From contig NC_030853.1 of the NCBI RefSeq assembly GCF_000208745.1, positions 26,679,877-26,743,876 of the forward strand: a DNA stretch of 64,000 nucleotides. The letters run 5' to 3'. The stretch comes from Theobroma cacao (Eukaryota; Streptophyta; Magnoliopsida; Malvales; Malvaceae). This document shows, one piece after another, positions 13,439 to 26,356 of this stretch. A program made the position numbers and the translations under genes. Position 1 is the first letter of the stretch; each line of letters starts with the position of its first letter. A model generated the notes under the pieces. It did not search any database. It saw only the letters and a list, made by a program, of their open reading frames with translations, and had not been told where the DNA came from.

Positions 13439-15823
13439 ATGTTGGGAAAGCTATGGAAATCAATGGCAAAATTGCCATGCCCTGAAACGAGTCGTCTCTC
13501 TCACCAAGTAGCAAGTGAGACAGTCCATGGTGCAAACTTGGCTCTGAGACAGGTGAAGAGTGATGTTTGCATTGAGGAAAATGAAGTGTGTAAATGCGGT
13601 CATGGTGATATCGAGGACGTGCAGAGCATGGTTAAGGGCAAAGATGTTGATCAACAAGCTGGGGCCAACAGCTCCTTTCTTCATGCTGTCTTGAATATGA
13701 GTGGAATGCTCATAGGTAAGCTTATCCGATTCTCTGCATGTTTCCTTCTTTCTTATATCCTCGACTCCTTTCTCCCTCTAACCGTTTCATCATAAATGTC
13801 TTTTCCTCTCTCAATCTTTTCTCACGGTTTTTTTTTTTATTGTATTTTGGTTTAGTAAAAACCCCACTTGAGGATTTCTTTTATGTAGAGGTAAATAACT
13901 CGTCACACATGTTTTATTTAGTAAGAATGTCCTCATAGTTGGGAGGGGAGGACCGACCGGAGGGAGCATCTAGTACTAAAGTTGCAATTGTCCACTTGAT
14001 TTTCGACCATTGGCAACATGCCACGTGTTCTTTTATGAGTTTAATATAATCTTGTGGTTTTTTTTCCCTATTGCCTTGGATTACAGCAGGCGATAACATT
14101 TTCTACTTCACATGTAAAGCAGGTCTTGGCCAGTTATCAACTCCATATGCTCTAGAAAGTGGAGGATGGGCATCTGTTTTCCTGCTTGTAGGACTTGGGG
14201 TGATATGCACCTATACTTCTCACATCCTTGGAAAATGTCTTGAGAGGAATCCCAAATCCCAAAGCTATGCTGATATTGGAGAGAATGCATTTGGAAGAAA
14301 AGGAAGAGTTTTAGCAGCAACCATCATCTACTTGGAAATTTTCATGGCCCTTGTGTCTTACACCATTTCACTCCATGACAATCTGAGCACGGTGTTCTCA
14401 GGGGCCCAACTCAAGCTACCGGGGGCTAAGCTATCTCCATCTCAGCTGATAACTGTGATTGCTGTCCTCATAGCACTTCCAAGTCTGTGGTTGAGAGATC
14501 TTTCTTCCATATCTTTCCTCTCATCGGGCGGTATCCTTATGTCAATTATTATCTTCACATCAGTGGTGTGCACTGCTATTTTTGGAGGTGTTAAGGCTAA
14601 CCACACCATACCGATGCTACATATGCAAAAGATTCCTGCCATATCTGGACTTTACATCTTCAGTTATGCTGGCCATATTGTTTTCCCCAACTTATACAAG
14701 GCCATGAAAGATCCATCCAAGTTCACCAAGGTAGATATAGCTATTAAAGATTCTCTATTTTATTTTTTATTTTTTGCATCATATAAACTTGTTTTGCCTA
14801 ATTTTTTTAATCATCAAAGTCAAAGAATATGAAGTGCTTTCCTACCTTAGCTCCATAAATAATTTTATAGTAGGAGAATCAGATATCAGATCCTATACAT
14901 TTCAAGTTTTGTGGAATCTACAGTAGCAAGCAAATATTCTGTGCTATTTAATAGTAAAATATCTCTTCTTCTTAACTAACTCTCATTTGTTTCCCTATTC
15001 CCCATCATTCTCCTGCGTTCTCCTTTTCTTATTCGTGGATGCTGTTGTAGCACTACGTACTACTTGATCAAATTCTATCTGCTTAAATGTCTCTTTCCAA
15101 ACTGTCGATTTTGTTTCATCAGCATGGTATCTGCTTACGTTTTAGGTATTCTTTGATTCCATCCTTTAAAAGTTGAAGTGGAATCTAAGAATTAAATTAT
15201 TATTCCTATACCATAAGAGAAGCAATTGCCTATCTGCAGCATCAATATTGTAAGTGACCTACTTTTTCTCTACTTGATTCCAGGTATCTATTGTGAGCTT
15301 TGCATCAGTCATAGCACTCTACACTGCTCTAGCATTCCTGGGTGCCAAGTTGTTTGGGCCACAAGTTAAAGCTCAGATCACCCTCAGCTTGCCCCAACAC
15401 CATTTTATCACAAAAATTGCATTATGGGCGACTGTGCTAACTCCCATGACTAAATATGCACTTGAGTTTGCACCTTTTGCCATTCAGCTTGAGCATAACT
15501 TACCGGAATCTGTGAGTTCTCGCATGAAGTTGATCATAAGAGGCTGTGTAGGCTCCATCCTCCTTCTATCGATACTAGCCCTTGCTCTCTCTGTTCCATA
15601 CTTTGAGCATGTCCTTAGCCTCACTGGCTCCCTTGTAAGCGTCTGCATTTGCGTGATTTTACCCTCTGCCTTCTACATCAAGCTTTCTTGGCCTCAGATA
15701 TCCAGACGTCTTCTTATTCTTAACCTCTCCGTCGTTGCTTTTGGTTTGCTTCTTGGGGTACTAGGAACCATTTCATCAGCAAAGTTATTAATAAAAAGCC
15801 TCCTGAAAGCTCACTCAACTTGA
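13439..15823 (+). CDS. AVT1-type vacuolar amino acid transporter (AAAP family)
   Basis: Three exons (13439-13715, 14123-14730, 15284-15823) encode 474 residues. The first junction splits a Gly codon and restores the motif LIGLGQLSTPYALESGGW, a hallmark of plant AAAP transporters of the AVT1 group. About 80 hydrophilic N-terminal residues precede some eleven hydrophobic segments; good examples are VFLLVGLGVICTYTSHILG and SGGILMSIIIFTSVVCTAIF. The central SGLYIFSYAGHIVFPNLY and the KYALEFAPFAIQLE stretch also fit the family. Known AVT1 members move neutral and other amino acids across the tonoplast using the proton gradient. Substrate and membrane here are inferred. I chose the first ATG in the open exon after an upstream stop; an extra 5' exon cannot be excluded. 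The gene is convergent with COQ6. Confidence 0.9.
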
Positions 15824-17056
15824 CAGAGCCAAGTCCTGCTTGTAGGATTTCCATTTTTCTTTATCTGCTTAATATGGAAAATAATTGAGTCCTTAAGAGT
15901 AAGATAGATGAGTTACATAGCGGAAATTAGTAAATTGGACGCTGATGAAGAACACTGAAGCTTCATATTGCTCCATGAATTTACTACTATTTAGCAAAGA
16001 TGTTAAGATTTAACATCATGCAGTTGAAGTTATGACTGGTTAAACTCTTCATGTGTATTGAAATTCATAATACACCAACACTTTCATGTACTTGTTCTGG
16101 TAGCCTCGTCTTCATTTTTCAGAAACTCCGGTTTTAGCAAATCTTTTTGTTATTGTTGCACTGAGGTTTCACAATGAAACAAATTATATAAAAAAAAAAT
16201 ACATCTACTACCATACAGAACACTATCGAGTTGAATTTTTTCTGGCAAAACTGATATCTCTACTGTAAGCATTTACCAAGAAAAAACAAAGTATAATAAC
16301 AGTTGAGGCGGATCTAAATGATGAACTAAAGCTAGTTCCATGACCCTGAATCCACAATGTTTTGGCTTTTCAGATTCTGGTATGTATAAGCTGAGAAGAA
16401 ACAATATGAATGGGAAAAAGTTAGAATTCCTAGCAAACTGAGAATCTGATGAAAATGATGCTGAATATGAACATGAAATGGATTCTCTTCCTAGTGAGTC
16501 AATGATCAACTGGTAACCACATCTTACATCTATCAAAGAGCTCATAAGAAGTAAATGCTTAACCTCAAATTTTCTATCTTTTCCTCCTAATCTCTTTTCT
16601 GATTAAGCTAAAGTTAAGAAGTTTGTCACCAGAGAATAGAATCCAATTAAAAGGAGAAAAAAGAAAACATGATTGGAAATTCTTAGCTGCATGAGGATGA
16701 ATCATTCCACACCTAGCCTCCTTTGAAATCCACAAGGAATGTGATACCTCTTTGTTGGTTTCAACTCCTTTCGGATGAATCAGAATAACTGTATTAGGGG
16801 CTACTATGGTTTTTTTTTTCCCATTTTTTTTAAAGGAAAAAGATGAATGAATCATTTTGTCTAAGAAATACACCCTTGACCAAAGTAAAATGCATGAAAT
16901 AATGCTTCTACAGTTCTTGTGATCACAGTTACATTTTACAATTATTCTTTTAATGTTTCCTGATAACAAATTACTCCTGTACAAGATGATAGAAGGAAAA
17001 CTCTACTTAATTTATGTGTGATTACCTAGTTTTTGCAATCACATTTATCAAGGTCT
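15824..17056. other. intergenic region between the convergent AVT1-type and COQ6 genes
   Basis: This must hold both 3' UTRs and polyadenylation signals. It is AT-rich with short A/T runs. I see no conserved coding sequence; open frames here show no family features. Confidence 0.5.
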
Positions 17057-20000
17057 TCAAGAAAATAGTGGCAATCTGTGCTCCCCCGAGGCATAAGAGA
17101 TGATGCTCTTTTTAAGTGGTGAAATATAGTGAGCCCCATGAAATGCTGCAGCTCGTAGGATATTTAAAGGACCAAAGTCAACAGAGTATGCCTTCTGGAA
17201 ACCATCCAGGACTGCCATCATCATAACATTCGCCGGTTTTCTGTCTGCTTCATATTTCTTCAATAGTGATACCTGAAAAAGTTGAAACACCACCATTTAG
17301 TGATATGTAATTGAGCATCACAACAGCGTTATTCTGATTCTTTTCTAGAAAGAAAGAGGAAGAACTGGTTGCCAAAGTCTAAATCTAGAAATGATAACCA
17401 GATTCATCATGTCTTATAAGAATGGTTTGTCCTATACATACCTCCCCAATGTCTGTGCCAACTGCAATACCCTCGGAAATTATACTTGAAAGAATAGATG
17501 CATCTCCAAAACCCAAATTTACTCCTTGGCCAGCCAAAGGATGCACAGTATGTGCCGCATCACCAATTAGAACAACACGCTTGGATGCATAGTCACTAGC
17601 ATGCCGTAAGGATAATGGGAAAACCATTCTTTCAGAGGCCAACTTGGCTACATTTGGTGGAACTTCAAAGCAATCACGAGCTGACATGGTGATATCTCCT
17701 TTGAACCAAGAAAAAATGTCTGTGTTACCCAATAAGCTTGATGTAGGATGAGGGCCATAACCATAATCCAGAGCATGATTTACGGCTTTCAGAAAGTCAT
17801 CCTCACTCATTGATTTGAACTCTGATGACTCTTTTGGGTTCATAGTCCAAACAATATTGCTAAACTTATCACCTATTGGCAAAAGTGCAATGGGACCAGC
17901 AGGTAGAAACCTCTGCCATGCACAATGATTTTCTACAGCATGTTCTACTGTACATATGATGGCATTCTGTGAGTAGTTCCATCCAGTTGTTCTGAATCCT
18001 GCTAACTCTCTAACTCGTGATTTTCCCCCATCTGCTCCTACCTGAGATGAATTGCATGTAACTTGACACCAATAAAATTTTACTAATGAAAAGTAATGTC
18101 ATCCAGAAAATTTGTAAATAGATATCACACAAAGCTTTTATCCTATTATATTCGTAATGGACAATCTAACTCATCCAGGTGCAAGTTCAATTACCACCAA
18201 CTTCGCATATACACTATGTCCATCCTCCAGTTCCAGCTTAGCTAAACGCCCATAAGTAAACAATGCTGTCTCTGATGCTGTGCTGTCTTCTTCCAAGGAT
18301 GAAGAATTTGGTAGTATAGACATTGAAGTCAATCTTGATGGGTAGATTTTCTTCTGCAAATCTGTATCCTGAAAATATTTAATTTACCTTGGTTCAATTG
18401 TGTCTGTAAAAACCATGACCATAGAATAAGACACAGTAATTATGCTAAAAGTTGCATAACTTATCAATACCTGCACACATGACAACAGAGAACTAAGTAG
18501 CACCTTATTCTCCACCACACACCTAAAGACAGAATCCAAAACCAGCATGTAGGCATTAGCATCTAAAAGATAACAAGAGTTGCCTCTTTAGATTTAAGTA
18601 GGTGCTTACCCGAGTACTTCTTTGTTTGCATCCCTCGCATTGTATTTTGTGTAACCTAAGCCAGTATAATCCCAAACCTATAGCAGATCACAATAAAACT
18701 GTTAGAAATTTTTTTATTCAAGACATTCTTGGTGTCATTTAAAAACAAACGATGTCCATGGAAATAAGACATGTTAAGTGGCATGCTAGTTCATGTTTCA
18801 GACAAGAGAATGAATGATAGCATTGAAAGTTGACGAAAAAAAAGACATTATCTTAAAAAGAGAAAATAAAAAAGCCAGCACCTGCATCTTATCAAAATAG
18901 GCATGTCGATGCTGTTCAACGTATTGCCAAGCACCAATATCTGCAAGGTATACAACCACTGTTATAGAAAGCAAAATAAACATGGCAAACAAGCATGGGG
19001 CGTTATAACTAATTAAGGGAAAATATCAACTTGTCAAAGCAATATCTAATAATCAATTAGGCAAATGGTTTCTCTTGCCTGTACGCTCCTTTACAGATGG
19101 AGGGTCTAAAAGAATAATAGTCGTAAGATAATTATCTTTAATTTATCAAATCATTGCTGGCATCATAAACCTATACCGGTGTCTAAAACAAAAACAATTT
19201 TAACTTTCGATTTCAAATTTCATTTTTCAATGTTTCACAGGATGCTAGTACAAAACCATTTATTGAGCTCTGCAAAATGTTCAGAAAAACAAAACATAAG
19301 GATTAAAATTGGCTCAGAATTAGGTGAAAAATGAAAAACACAGTATATTATTACCTTTGAAGAAAGATATAGTCGCTGGTGTTACTGTACTGACCCTGGG
19401 ATCAGGGAGGTCTTCTTTCTTAATGAAGTGTTTTCTCCCCAAAGCCGGATTGCTATCAATGATGGCAACATTCAAATGTTTCGTTAATGGTCTGCTAGCT
19501 GCATATTAACATAGTAAACAGATCATCATCTCCGAATTTTATTCTCATTAAAAAGAACATACTCTATATAGATTACGAAACATCTAATTATACATATTTA
19601 TAAGTGTCACCAGCATCCATGTTTGTAATATCATGCATGTAGTGCCTATTGTGAATCATATCTGTCTTGAACAAATAAATTGCATAACAGAAAAAATGAA
19701 AATGTATGGTTAATGTAAACAATTTAGCTACCTAAGGAACAAGCAAGAGCCAGGCCAACCATGCCACCTCCAACAATCGCAATGTCATATTGTTGACCTT
19801 CACCCTCCTACAATGTTAAAAAACTGGCCAGCTTAATCCACCACTTTAATAATAATAAAGCTACTGAATCAATGATCAAAGGTAAAATTAACCACATTTA
19901 AAGTCGAAAAACCATTAAAATGTAAAATAAATCCAGAAAATTAAAGTAAGCAAAATTATTTTTGTAAAAAAAAAGATTACATTTGCAGGGTTACCGGCAT

Positions 20001-20249
20001 TTGAGCTAGATAGATTTGAGGCTGCATCATTAGAGAAAGGTCTCCAAGGAATTCTCAATCTATAAACATTGGAACCAAAGTTTCTGGCGACAATCCTGTT
20101 TTTATAGCCGATAATCCATCATTAATAAACATAAAAATACCATATAACTCAGCGAAATAAGCACTGAAAAAGGATCTTAATTTGCACAAGTGTAAAAACA
20201 AGAAAGGAGATCAGTTAACTTTTTGGATGAATTTGCACCTGTTCATCAT
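17057..20249 (-). CDS. COQ6: COQ6, FAD-dependent ubiquinone biosynthesis monooxygenase, mitochondrial
   Basis: Ten minus-strand exons give 504 residues: 20239-20249, 19981-20095, 19732-19807, 19355-19498, 18882-18940, 18610-18677, 18471-18522, 18195-18368, 17442-18041, 17057-17272. The first coding exon is only 11 bases. The N-terminus (MMNRIVARNF, then RLRIPWRPF) is basic, as in a mitochondrial presequence. The aromatic-ring flavin hydroxylase motifs are all present: GGGMVG for the FAD pyrophosphate (55-60), the DG motif GADGGKSRVR (235-244) and the GD motif GDAAHTVHPLAGQGVN (393-408). Yeast and human COQ6 perform the C5 ring hydroxylation in ubiquinone synthesis inside the matrix CoQ complex; the plant protein is taken to do the same. 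The C-terminus matches in length, and nothing is truncated. Confidence 0.94.
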
Positions 20250-20353
20250 CGAAATGCCCTGCGTATCGCCGAGAGAGAGTTGCCGAACTTTGAAGCGACA
20301 CGAGTGACTGGATTGATTTTGTCCAAAAGCCTATTGGATCTGCACAAATTTTG

Positions 20354-20394
20354 AGCCCAAATATAATTGGATCTGTATGGGCTTTTTATGGGCC
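20354..20394. promoter_or_regulatory. three site II (TGGGCY) elements upstream of COQ6
   Basis: TGGGCT occurs as its complement at 20354-20359, then TGGGCT at 20378-20383 and TGGGCC at 20389-20394, about 105-145 bases before the COQ6 start codon. Clustered site II elements bind TCP factors and are typical of plant promoters for mitochondrial and respiratory proteins, which fits this gene. Confidence 0.5.
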
Positions 20395-21347
20395 GTCTTA
20401 TGTGTGTGCATTGGACCCTGGACAAGCGCTGTAGGCCCGTTTGATTCATGAAAAATGCACGAGAAAAGAAAATAAAATCCTCTTGCAAAGAAAACTTTCT
20501 TGCGTTTGTGGAGGTGACAAGTATGGAGGAAAACTTTTGCAAAGAAAAAATTGAGAAAAAATTTACATAATTATTTTTTATTTTCTCTCTCTCTAAAAAA
20601 TTAAAAAATATATAAAAAAATTTAAACAATATCTATTAAATGTCATCCTAAATCTTATCATCATATACATAAAACCCATTATAAGTCATACATAATACAA
20701 ACTAAGAATAAGTTGTAAATTTGTTTACTCCGAAAGTGTTTGGATTCTATGAACTCCATTCATTGTATCCATTTTAAGGAAGTGGTGAAAACATTAATCT
20801 CGTCTAACTACATTGTCCCAGAGTTATAATTTTGGAGAGAAAAAATAATTTGGTCTGACCAAGTAACATGGCATCTCCAAGCCTTTTAGGGTGATATTAT
20901 TGCACATGGTCGAGCTAGAACCTAGCAGCTAATGTGTAGAAATCAAAAAGATGCAGAAAGGGTAAAAGCATGTTTTCCTGTAAACATTATTGGGAGAGCT
21001 GGCCAAGATTTATATATTCGAACTTCTTTTCTTTTTCCTTTTCTTTTTTTTTTCTGAATTTTGAAGAAATTTAAAATTTTATACAATTACGATAATTCAT
21101 TCATTTCAAAATTGATCAATTACTAAATGTTGTAAACACTATTGATCCATCATGAAAAATATTCATTTCTGTTTTTTCTTTCCTTTTTGTTGAAGTTATA
21201 TTTAAAAGATAAAAATTTCAATTATAATTAAATAAATTTGAAATATATTATATAACTATTAAAATTTGTATGTAAAATTAACTAAATAATAATTCAACAT
21301 ATATATAACATGGGGCATAAAATTGAATTAGATGCACGTACGATGGA

Positions 21348-21383
<36 letters not shown>

Positions 21384-22262
21384 TGATGAGTTATTTTGTT
21401 AATAACAAAGCAGTTTAATTTGTGCAAACTAATGTACGAAAATAAGTGATAATTAAATGAGTAAAACTGTTTTGTAAGTAGCTACTATTGAATTAAGAAT
21501 CTTTGGAACAGCCTCTCATGACATCAATGAAGACTAAAATGGAAGTGAAAGAAGTGATGTTTGATGTTAATATATAAACATTACTTTGAACACATAGAAA
21601 AAAAAGTTAGGCCCCCTCCCAACCCCCTAAACAACACAAAGCATATACATATATAAACAAGGACACCTTGCAAAGAAAAAGAAGGCTAAGAAATAATTCT
21701 CTCCTTTCCTTTATTTTCAATGTGTCCTGTGAAACTATAATTATTTCCTCACTTTACCACATACTAATTGCAGGCTGGTGCCATGAAAAGCAAAACAAAA
21801 TGAAGAAAGGGAAAAGATGAGATGCCTATCCCAAACTAATAACAAACAATGAAAACATCCCCCACACAAAAACAGTCAAAAGTTGAGGGGAGGGGGGGCT
21901 GTGAGCACCCCAATCCTTTTTGTTTCACCCATTTTCACCTCACTAATGAGTGCTAAGGGCAAAAGCAAAAGAAAACAACTTTGAGTGGGGGGAGCTATAT
22001 CATACATAATTGCGCTTCCTTGTATATCCATTCTTGCATCTTTTCTCAAGCTGAAAATTCCATTGCATAGATCTCCGACCTCCCAAAGAATTAAGCTGTT
22101 TTCCAATCTCTTCCATGTAAAGCAAAGTTACAATCATTTGGAGACAACCTTCTTACTAATATATAGGATATATTTCTTCGCCATTTTTTTTTTGGTTGAT
22201 CAAATAGCTATAATAAATAAAGCTGGGTTCTGGTCATGGTATCAGGATATATAGAAAGGATT
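20395..22262. other. intergenic region between COQ6 and the CaaX-protein gene
   Basis: Mostly AT-rich spacer between divergent genes, with a (TA)n microsatellite. The right end (about 21600-22260) is less AT-biased and probably holds the promoter, 5' leader and perhaps a 5' exon of the gene to the right. I saw no supported coding sequence. Confidence 0.4.
21349..21379. repeat. (TA)n microsatellite
   Basis: About fifteen uninterrupted TA units in the spacer upstream of the CaaX-protein gene. Confidence 0.9.
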
Positions 22263-22319
22263 TAAGCTTGTTCGTCTGCACTCCTGGCGGCGTCGGCGCA
22301 GAACAGGTGCACCGCTTTA

Positions 22320-23397
22320 GTGTGCTCTTGCTATGTACCATCGAGGAATTTTGATAGCAAAGGTGATCAAGAGAACAGCAGAAGCAGTGGTAGCAGCAAC
22401 ATCAAGAAACGGTCTGCTGTGGAAAAGAAAGATGGGGTCATGGAAGAAGTTGGTAATGATGAATCACAAGGCCAAGACAGGATCAGCAATGGAAGTGGTG
22501 GCAGCAACAGTGGATGCAGTGGGACTTATAATGGGCCTCACATTGAACTGATTCCCACTCGCAAGAGTAATCTCAAGAAACCTACTACAGTAGATCAGGA
22601 GAATCAGTTAAAGACAGAAAGGAGGAAAGTGAGTTGGCCAGATGCTCATGGAAAAGATATTGCTCATGTTCAGGAGTTTGAGCCAAGGTAAAAATTTCTC
22701 TCCCCCTACCAGTCTACCTAAATTTTTTGTGTAAATTTATACTGCATAGCTAGAATCTCACTTGCATGGGTAAATTATGGATGTCTGAGCTACTTTAAAC
22801 CTAAACACCTATGAGTTTAAGAATTTGGAATTTAGAAAAACCTACCTTTCAGGTAAAAGTGCAGCTCTTTACTCTTTTATGATTAACCCTGTAAGTAGCT
22901 ACTAGCTAGCTAGCCACTAATTTACATTAGGTAAGACCTTCTGCAATAAACAATTTGTGCTAGTTTGAATTTTCAGGACATTTATGAAATGAAACATGGC
23001 AGGGACAACAAAAGGTCGCATGTGTTTCACATTTACAGCAACTAGCAGCCTTACAATGATGAATCCAGTGAGGATAGAAAGAGAAATGGCGCAGCTAGTT
23101 GACCACTAAATTTCACATAGGGTCTTGTTAACCAGGACACTTGTTAAGCTTATTGTTTAACTGAATTTTTTAGTTTAGACATCGAAAATAATCACTGCCT
23201 TTTAATATGAAAATACTTTCAGATATATAGCAATGCAACGAGTGTTGTCAGGATACTTGTTAGCATTACCTTTCATATAGTTTAAGCTTAAACCAAGTTT
23301 CTACATTTCCTTATTCTTTGTTTGTTATCATAAAAGTGTGTCAGATGATGGAGAGCTCGAGGGAGTTAGGAACTCTTGCGTTTGTGCGATTCAATGA
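22320..23397 (+). CDS. small plant-specific protein of unknown function with a C-terminal CaaX box
   Basis: Two exons (to 22687, then 23337-23397) join in the Ser codon of EFEPSVSDDGELEGV and end NSCVCAIQ. I recognise the block KVSWPDAHGKDIAHVQEFEP plus the C-terminal stretch as a conserved plant family without an assigned function. The visible protein is about 142 residues. Its N-terminal two-thirds is polar and rich in Gly, Ser, Asn and Lys, so probably disordered; the last 55 residues are conserved. CAIQ is a good farnesylation box, with a second Cys two residues before it that could be palmitoylated, so membrane anchoring is likely. The 5' end is unresolved: the frame opens at 22266 without an ATG. 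A splice acceptor at 22317-22320 followed by TG would allow an intron to split the start codon as A|TG, giving MCSCYVPSRNFD. Confidence 0.65.
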
Positions 23398-25337
23398 AGT
23401 AACATGCCTGGTAGGTAATGTCCTTCTTCAAGATGACCTTAGCGACTTTGTGATCCTGGATGAAAATTGTATAGAACATTTATATGAACCTTCTACTGCT
23501 TAGTGCAAAAATGTTGCCTATTCATTATTAGCCAGATTTGTAGATTTCAGAAATGCAAGATGAATAAAAATCAAATTCCCCACATCTTGATGTAGAAAGT
23601 GATAGAAATACACAGCACTGAGACGGTACACCAGATCTGTCAATGCCCCAAACTGATTAACTCTAACAAATGATCGGCTATCTGATCAAAGTAGGGGATG
23701 CATCTGCGGACAGATTTGTGTTAAGTGCAGCCAGATTCGTTTAGGGTTAAGGAATGCATGAAAATTGATTTTTGCTGTTTGAGTGCCCACAAGAGTCTTC
23801 ATTGTTCAATCAATGTCTTTAAATCTGGGGCATGGGGAGAAGAGGCAGGGCCACTTCTCCAGTGGGGGGGTGTTAATTTTGAGTGTTCCCCTACCCCACC
23901 CTCAAAGCAAAACAAAAGCAAATTGGTCATAATTATTTCAGAACAGGTGCATATGTTTCTTCTTCTTTTTAGGTGCATGTGTTAATTAAGTGGCCCCTTG
24001 GTAAGTGAATCTAGTGATCAAATGAGTTCAAAATCATATGGGAATTACTGCAGCATCCCAGAAGCTGATAAAAAATTTTCTTTACTTTGCATCAAAATCT
24101 TCAATTAACCTTGAAATTTTTGAAAGCTAGAATGTTCTTCTTGTTTATTCATGATCTTGACAAGTGCCAATGGAGCAGGCTTGCAACTGAAAATTTCCCT
24201 GCAAATCCCAAGTTTCTCTTTACCTATTTGAACAAGCTTGGCCTTGGCTAACTTGACATTACTATGGGGGTTGCAGATCCTTGTAGGTCCCCTAAAAGAC
24301 AAGTTATCGAAATCTTTGCTCATTACCACAATCATAGCATAAATGCACACGCCTCAGCAAGCACTAACAGAAAACATGATTGCTAAGATGCTTTATATTT
24401 GATTGAATGTTGTCACTTTACTTTTTAAAAAGAAACATTAAACTAATGGACTTGTCTTCATATACTTGGGTGGCCACATTACCACATGGCAGCAGCATAA
24501 TCAAATTCCTTGGTTTTCAAAAACTTAAAGGATTCATCATACAAATAGAAGTTGGAAGAGTTACAAAACAGTATTGAAAAGTTTAATAGTCTGCTAAACA
24601 GGAATGATAAATGAATCTGAAATGATGGAACACCCTTGCTTTGGCTAGAACCCGGGATAAAGAATAAAATTGCAATGCTACTTGTGTAAGAAGGTTAGCA
24701 AAAAGTGACAGATCTAGCAAATATGTGGTTACCACAATGCTTGCAATCACAGTTATGGTAGTAATCAAACTTCGGAAACAATTTTCTCTATGTAAACCAA
24801 CTCTGCAACAAAAATTCATGATCCAAAACAAAAGTGCATAGCACATAAAAACCACTCCATCATTCCAAAAAAATAAAGAAAAAAGGAGAATGATGAAGCC
24901 TTAGCTTTGCTTGATGTGTTGTTTTAGCAGCCAATGCCACACTGGGAGGCATAGGAAAGAAACAATTTTTTTTTTTTTATCAATTCTTCCTTCGAATGAA
25001 ATAGCAACACCCATCAAAGAGCAGGGTGTGTCCTAAGCACTAAGAGAATGCAAGGTCAAGAACCTTATAATTACTTGGTAATTCAATGAAAGAGAAGATG
25101 GCCAGACCAAAGACTCTGTGCGTCAAAACCCAATTCACTGTTATACTAATAAGTTTTTGCTCTACATTTAAACGAATCCTTCCAATTGTATTTCCAACAT
25201 TCTCAGCATTAAGAATAAGCAATGATTCAGGTAGAAACAGAAATTGACTCTATGATAGTGCTAAGGAACATGTTAATTGAGAACAAGACTTGTCATTAGG
25301 TCCCATTTTGTCTCCCAACTTTAATCATATTCATGAA
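23398..25337. other. intergenic region right of the CaaX-protein gene
   Basis: This holds the 3' UTR of the gene to the left, then anonymous AT-rich sequence. I found no conserved coding stretch, RNA gene or repeat boundary. Confidence 0.4.
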
Positions 25338-25340
25338 TTA

Positions 25341-26356
25341 GATTGCGTTTGGTATATTACTGGGAATGTGATGATTGAAAATATAATTGCTAAGAATATA
25401 ATTTTACCGCGTTTGATATAATAAAAAAAAGTGATGATTATTGGAAATATGATTGCTCAGAAGATTACATTGTAATGTTTGATTTGAAAACACTTTATTG
25501 GAAATGTAATATGAATTTACAAAATTATCTTTATATATAAAAAAACATATAAATTGAATAAATTTATAATTTTTAATATAAAATTTGACTTTTCAACTTT
25601 AAGTAATTAAAATAATAAATAATAACATTGAAAAATAATATAATATTTTTATATTAATTCTTTAAATATTAAAATATGTAAAATTGCTAAATATTTATTT
25701 TCACTTTTAACTTATAAAAATTAAAAACAAAAAATTATTCAAAGAAAAATCTGATAGATAGATACCCACTATTAAGTTCGAACGTAATTTATCAATAAAT
25801 GTTCTCATCTATCGATAGATATATTATTTTAAGTGTTCTTGATGCATTCTTTCTCTCTATCCAAACACCTTTTCCTCTCAAATTTTCTCAATTTTTAAGT
25901 AAATTTCATTGATTCTAAACCGTTTAAATGTTTTTTTTTTCAATTTTTAATATCAAAAACATAAATTTTTCTCAACATACTTTCAAATTTTAAGAAAATT
26001 TGAATTAAAGTTTCATAAAACCTAAGTTTCAATCTCTCCAATTTTTAAATTTGATGATGAAATTCGATCTAAATGTGCCGGCGATGAACAACCTTTCCTA
26101 CGAACGGTGAGAAGAAGGAAAAAAAGGCAAGAAGGAAGGAAGAAAGTGAAGAAGGCAAGGAGTAAAGAAAGGTGTAGAAGTTAAATTGGAGAATAAAGAT
26201 ATTTTTACTTTCCATTTACGGAGGGAAAGTTACTTGCAATCATATTGCCGAGGGATTATTTTCTCATCCTCAAAACATCAACCAAACGCTACAATATGCT
26301 TCCCTGCAATCTAATTGCAAGAAATGTCTCCCACTTGCAGTCTACCAAACGTCACC
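25341..26356. mobile_element. non-autonomous PIF/Harbinger (Tourist)-like DNA transposon, about 1.0 kb
   Basis: Imperfect terminal inverted repeats, GATTGCGTTTGGTA at the left and GGTGACGTTTGGTA (reading inwards) at the right, match at 11 of 14 bases. They are bounded by TTA on both sides (25338-25340 and 26357-26359). The CGTTTGGTA core with a TTA target duplication is typical of Tourist-type elements. Subterminal copies of the same motif occur inside at both ends (CGTTTGATATA near 25411, CCAAACGC near 26282). The interior is AT-rich with no transposase frame. The identical flanking seven bases TTAGATT make a longer duplication, and so a hAT-like origin, a possible alternative. Confidence 0.6.

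Noticed and set aside
16273..16984. Minus-strand open frames between the AVT1-type and COQ6 genes
   Set aside because: Low-complexity translations with no conserved motif; the region is best explained as two 3' UTRs.
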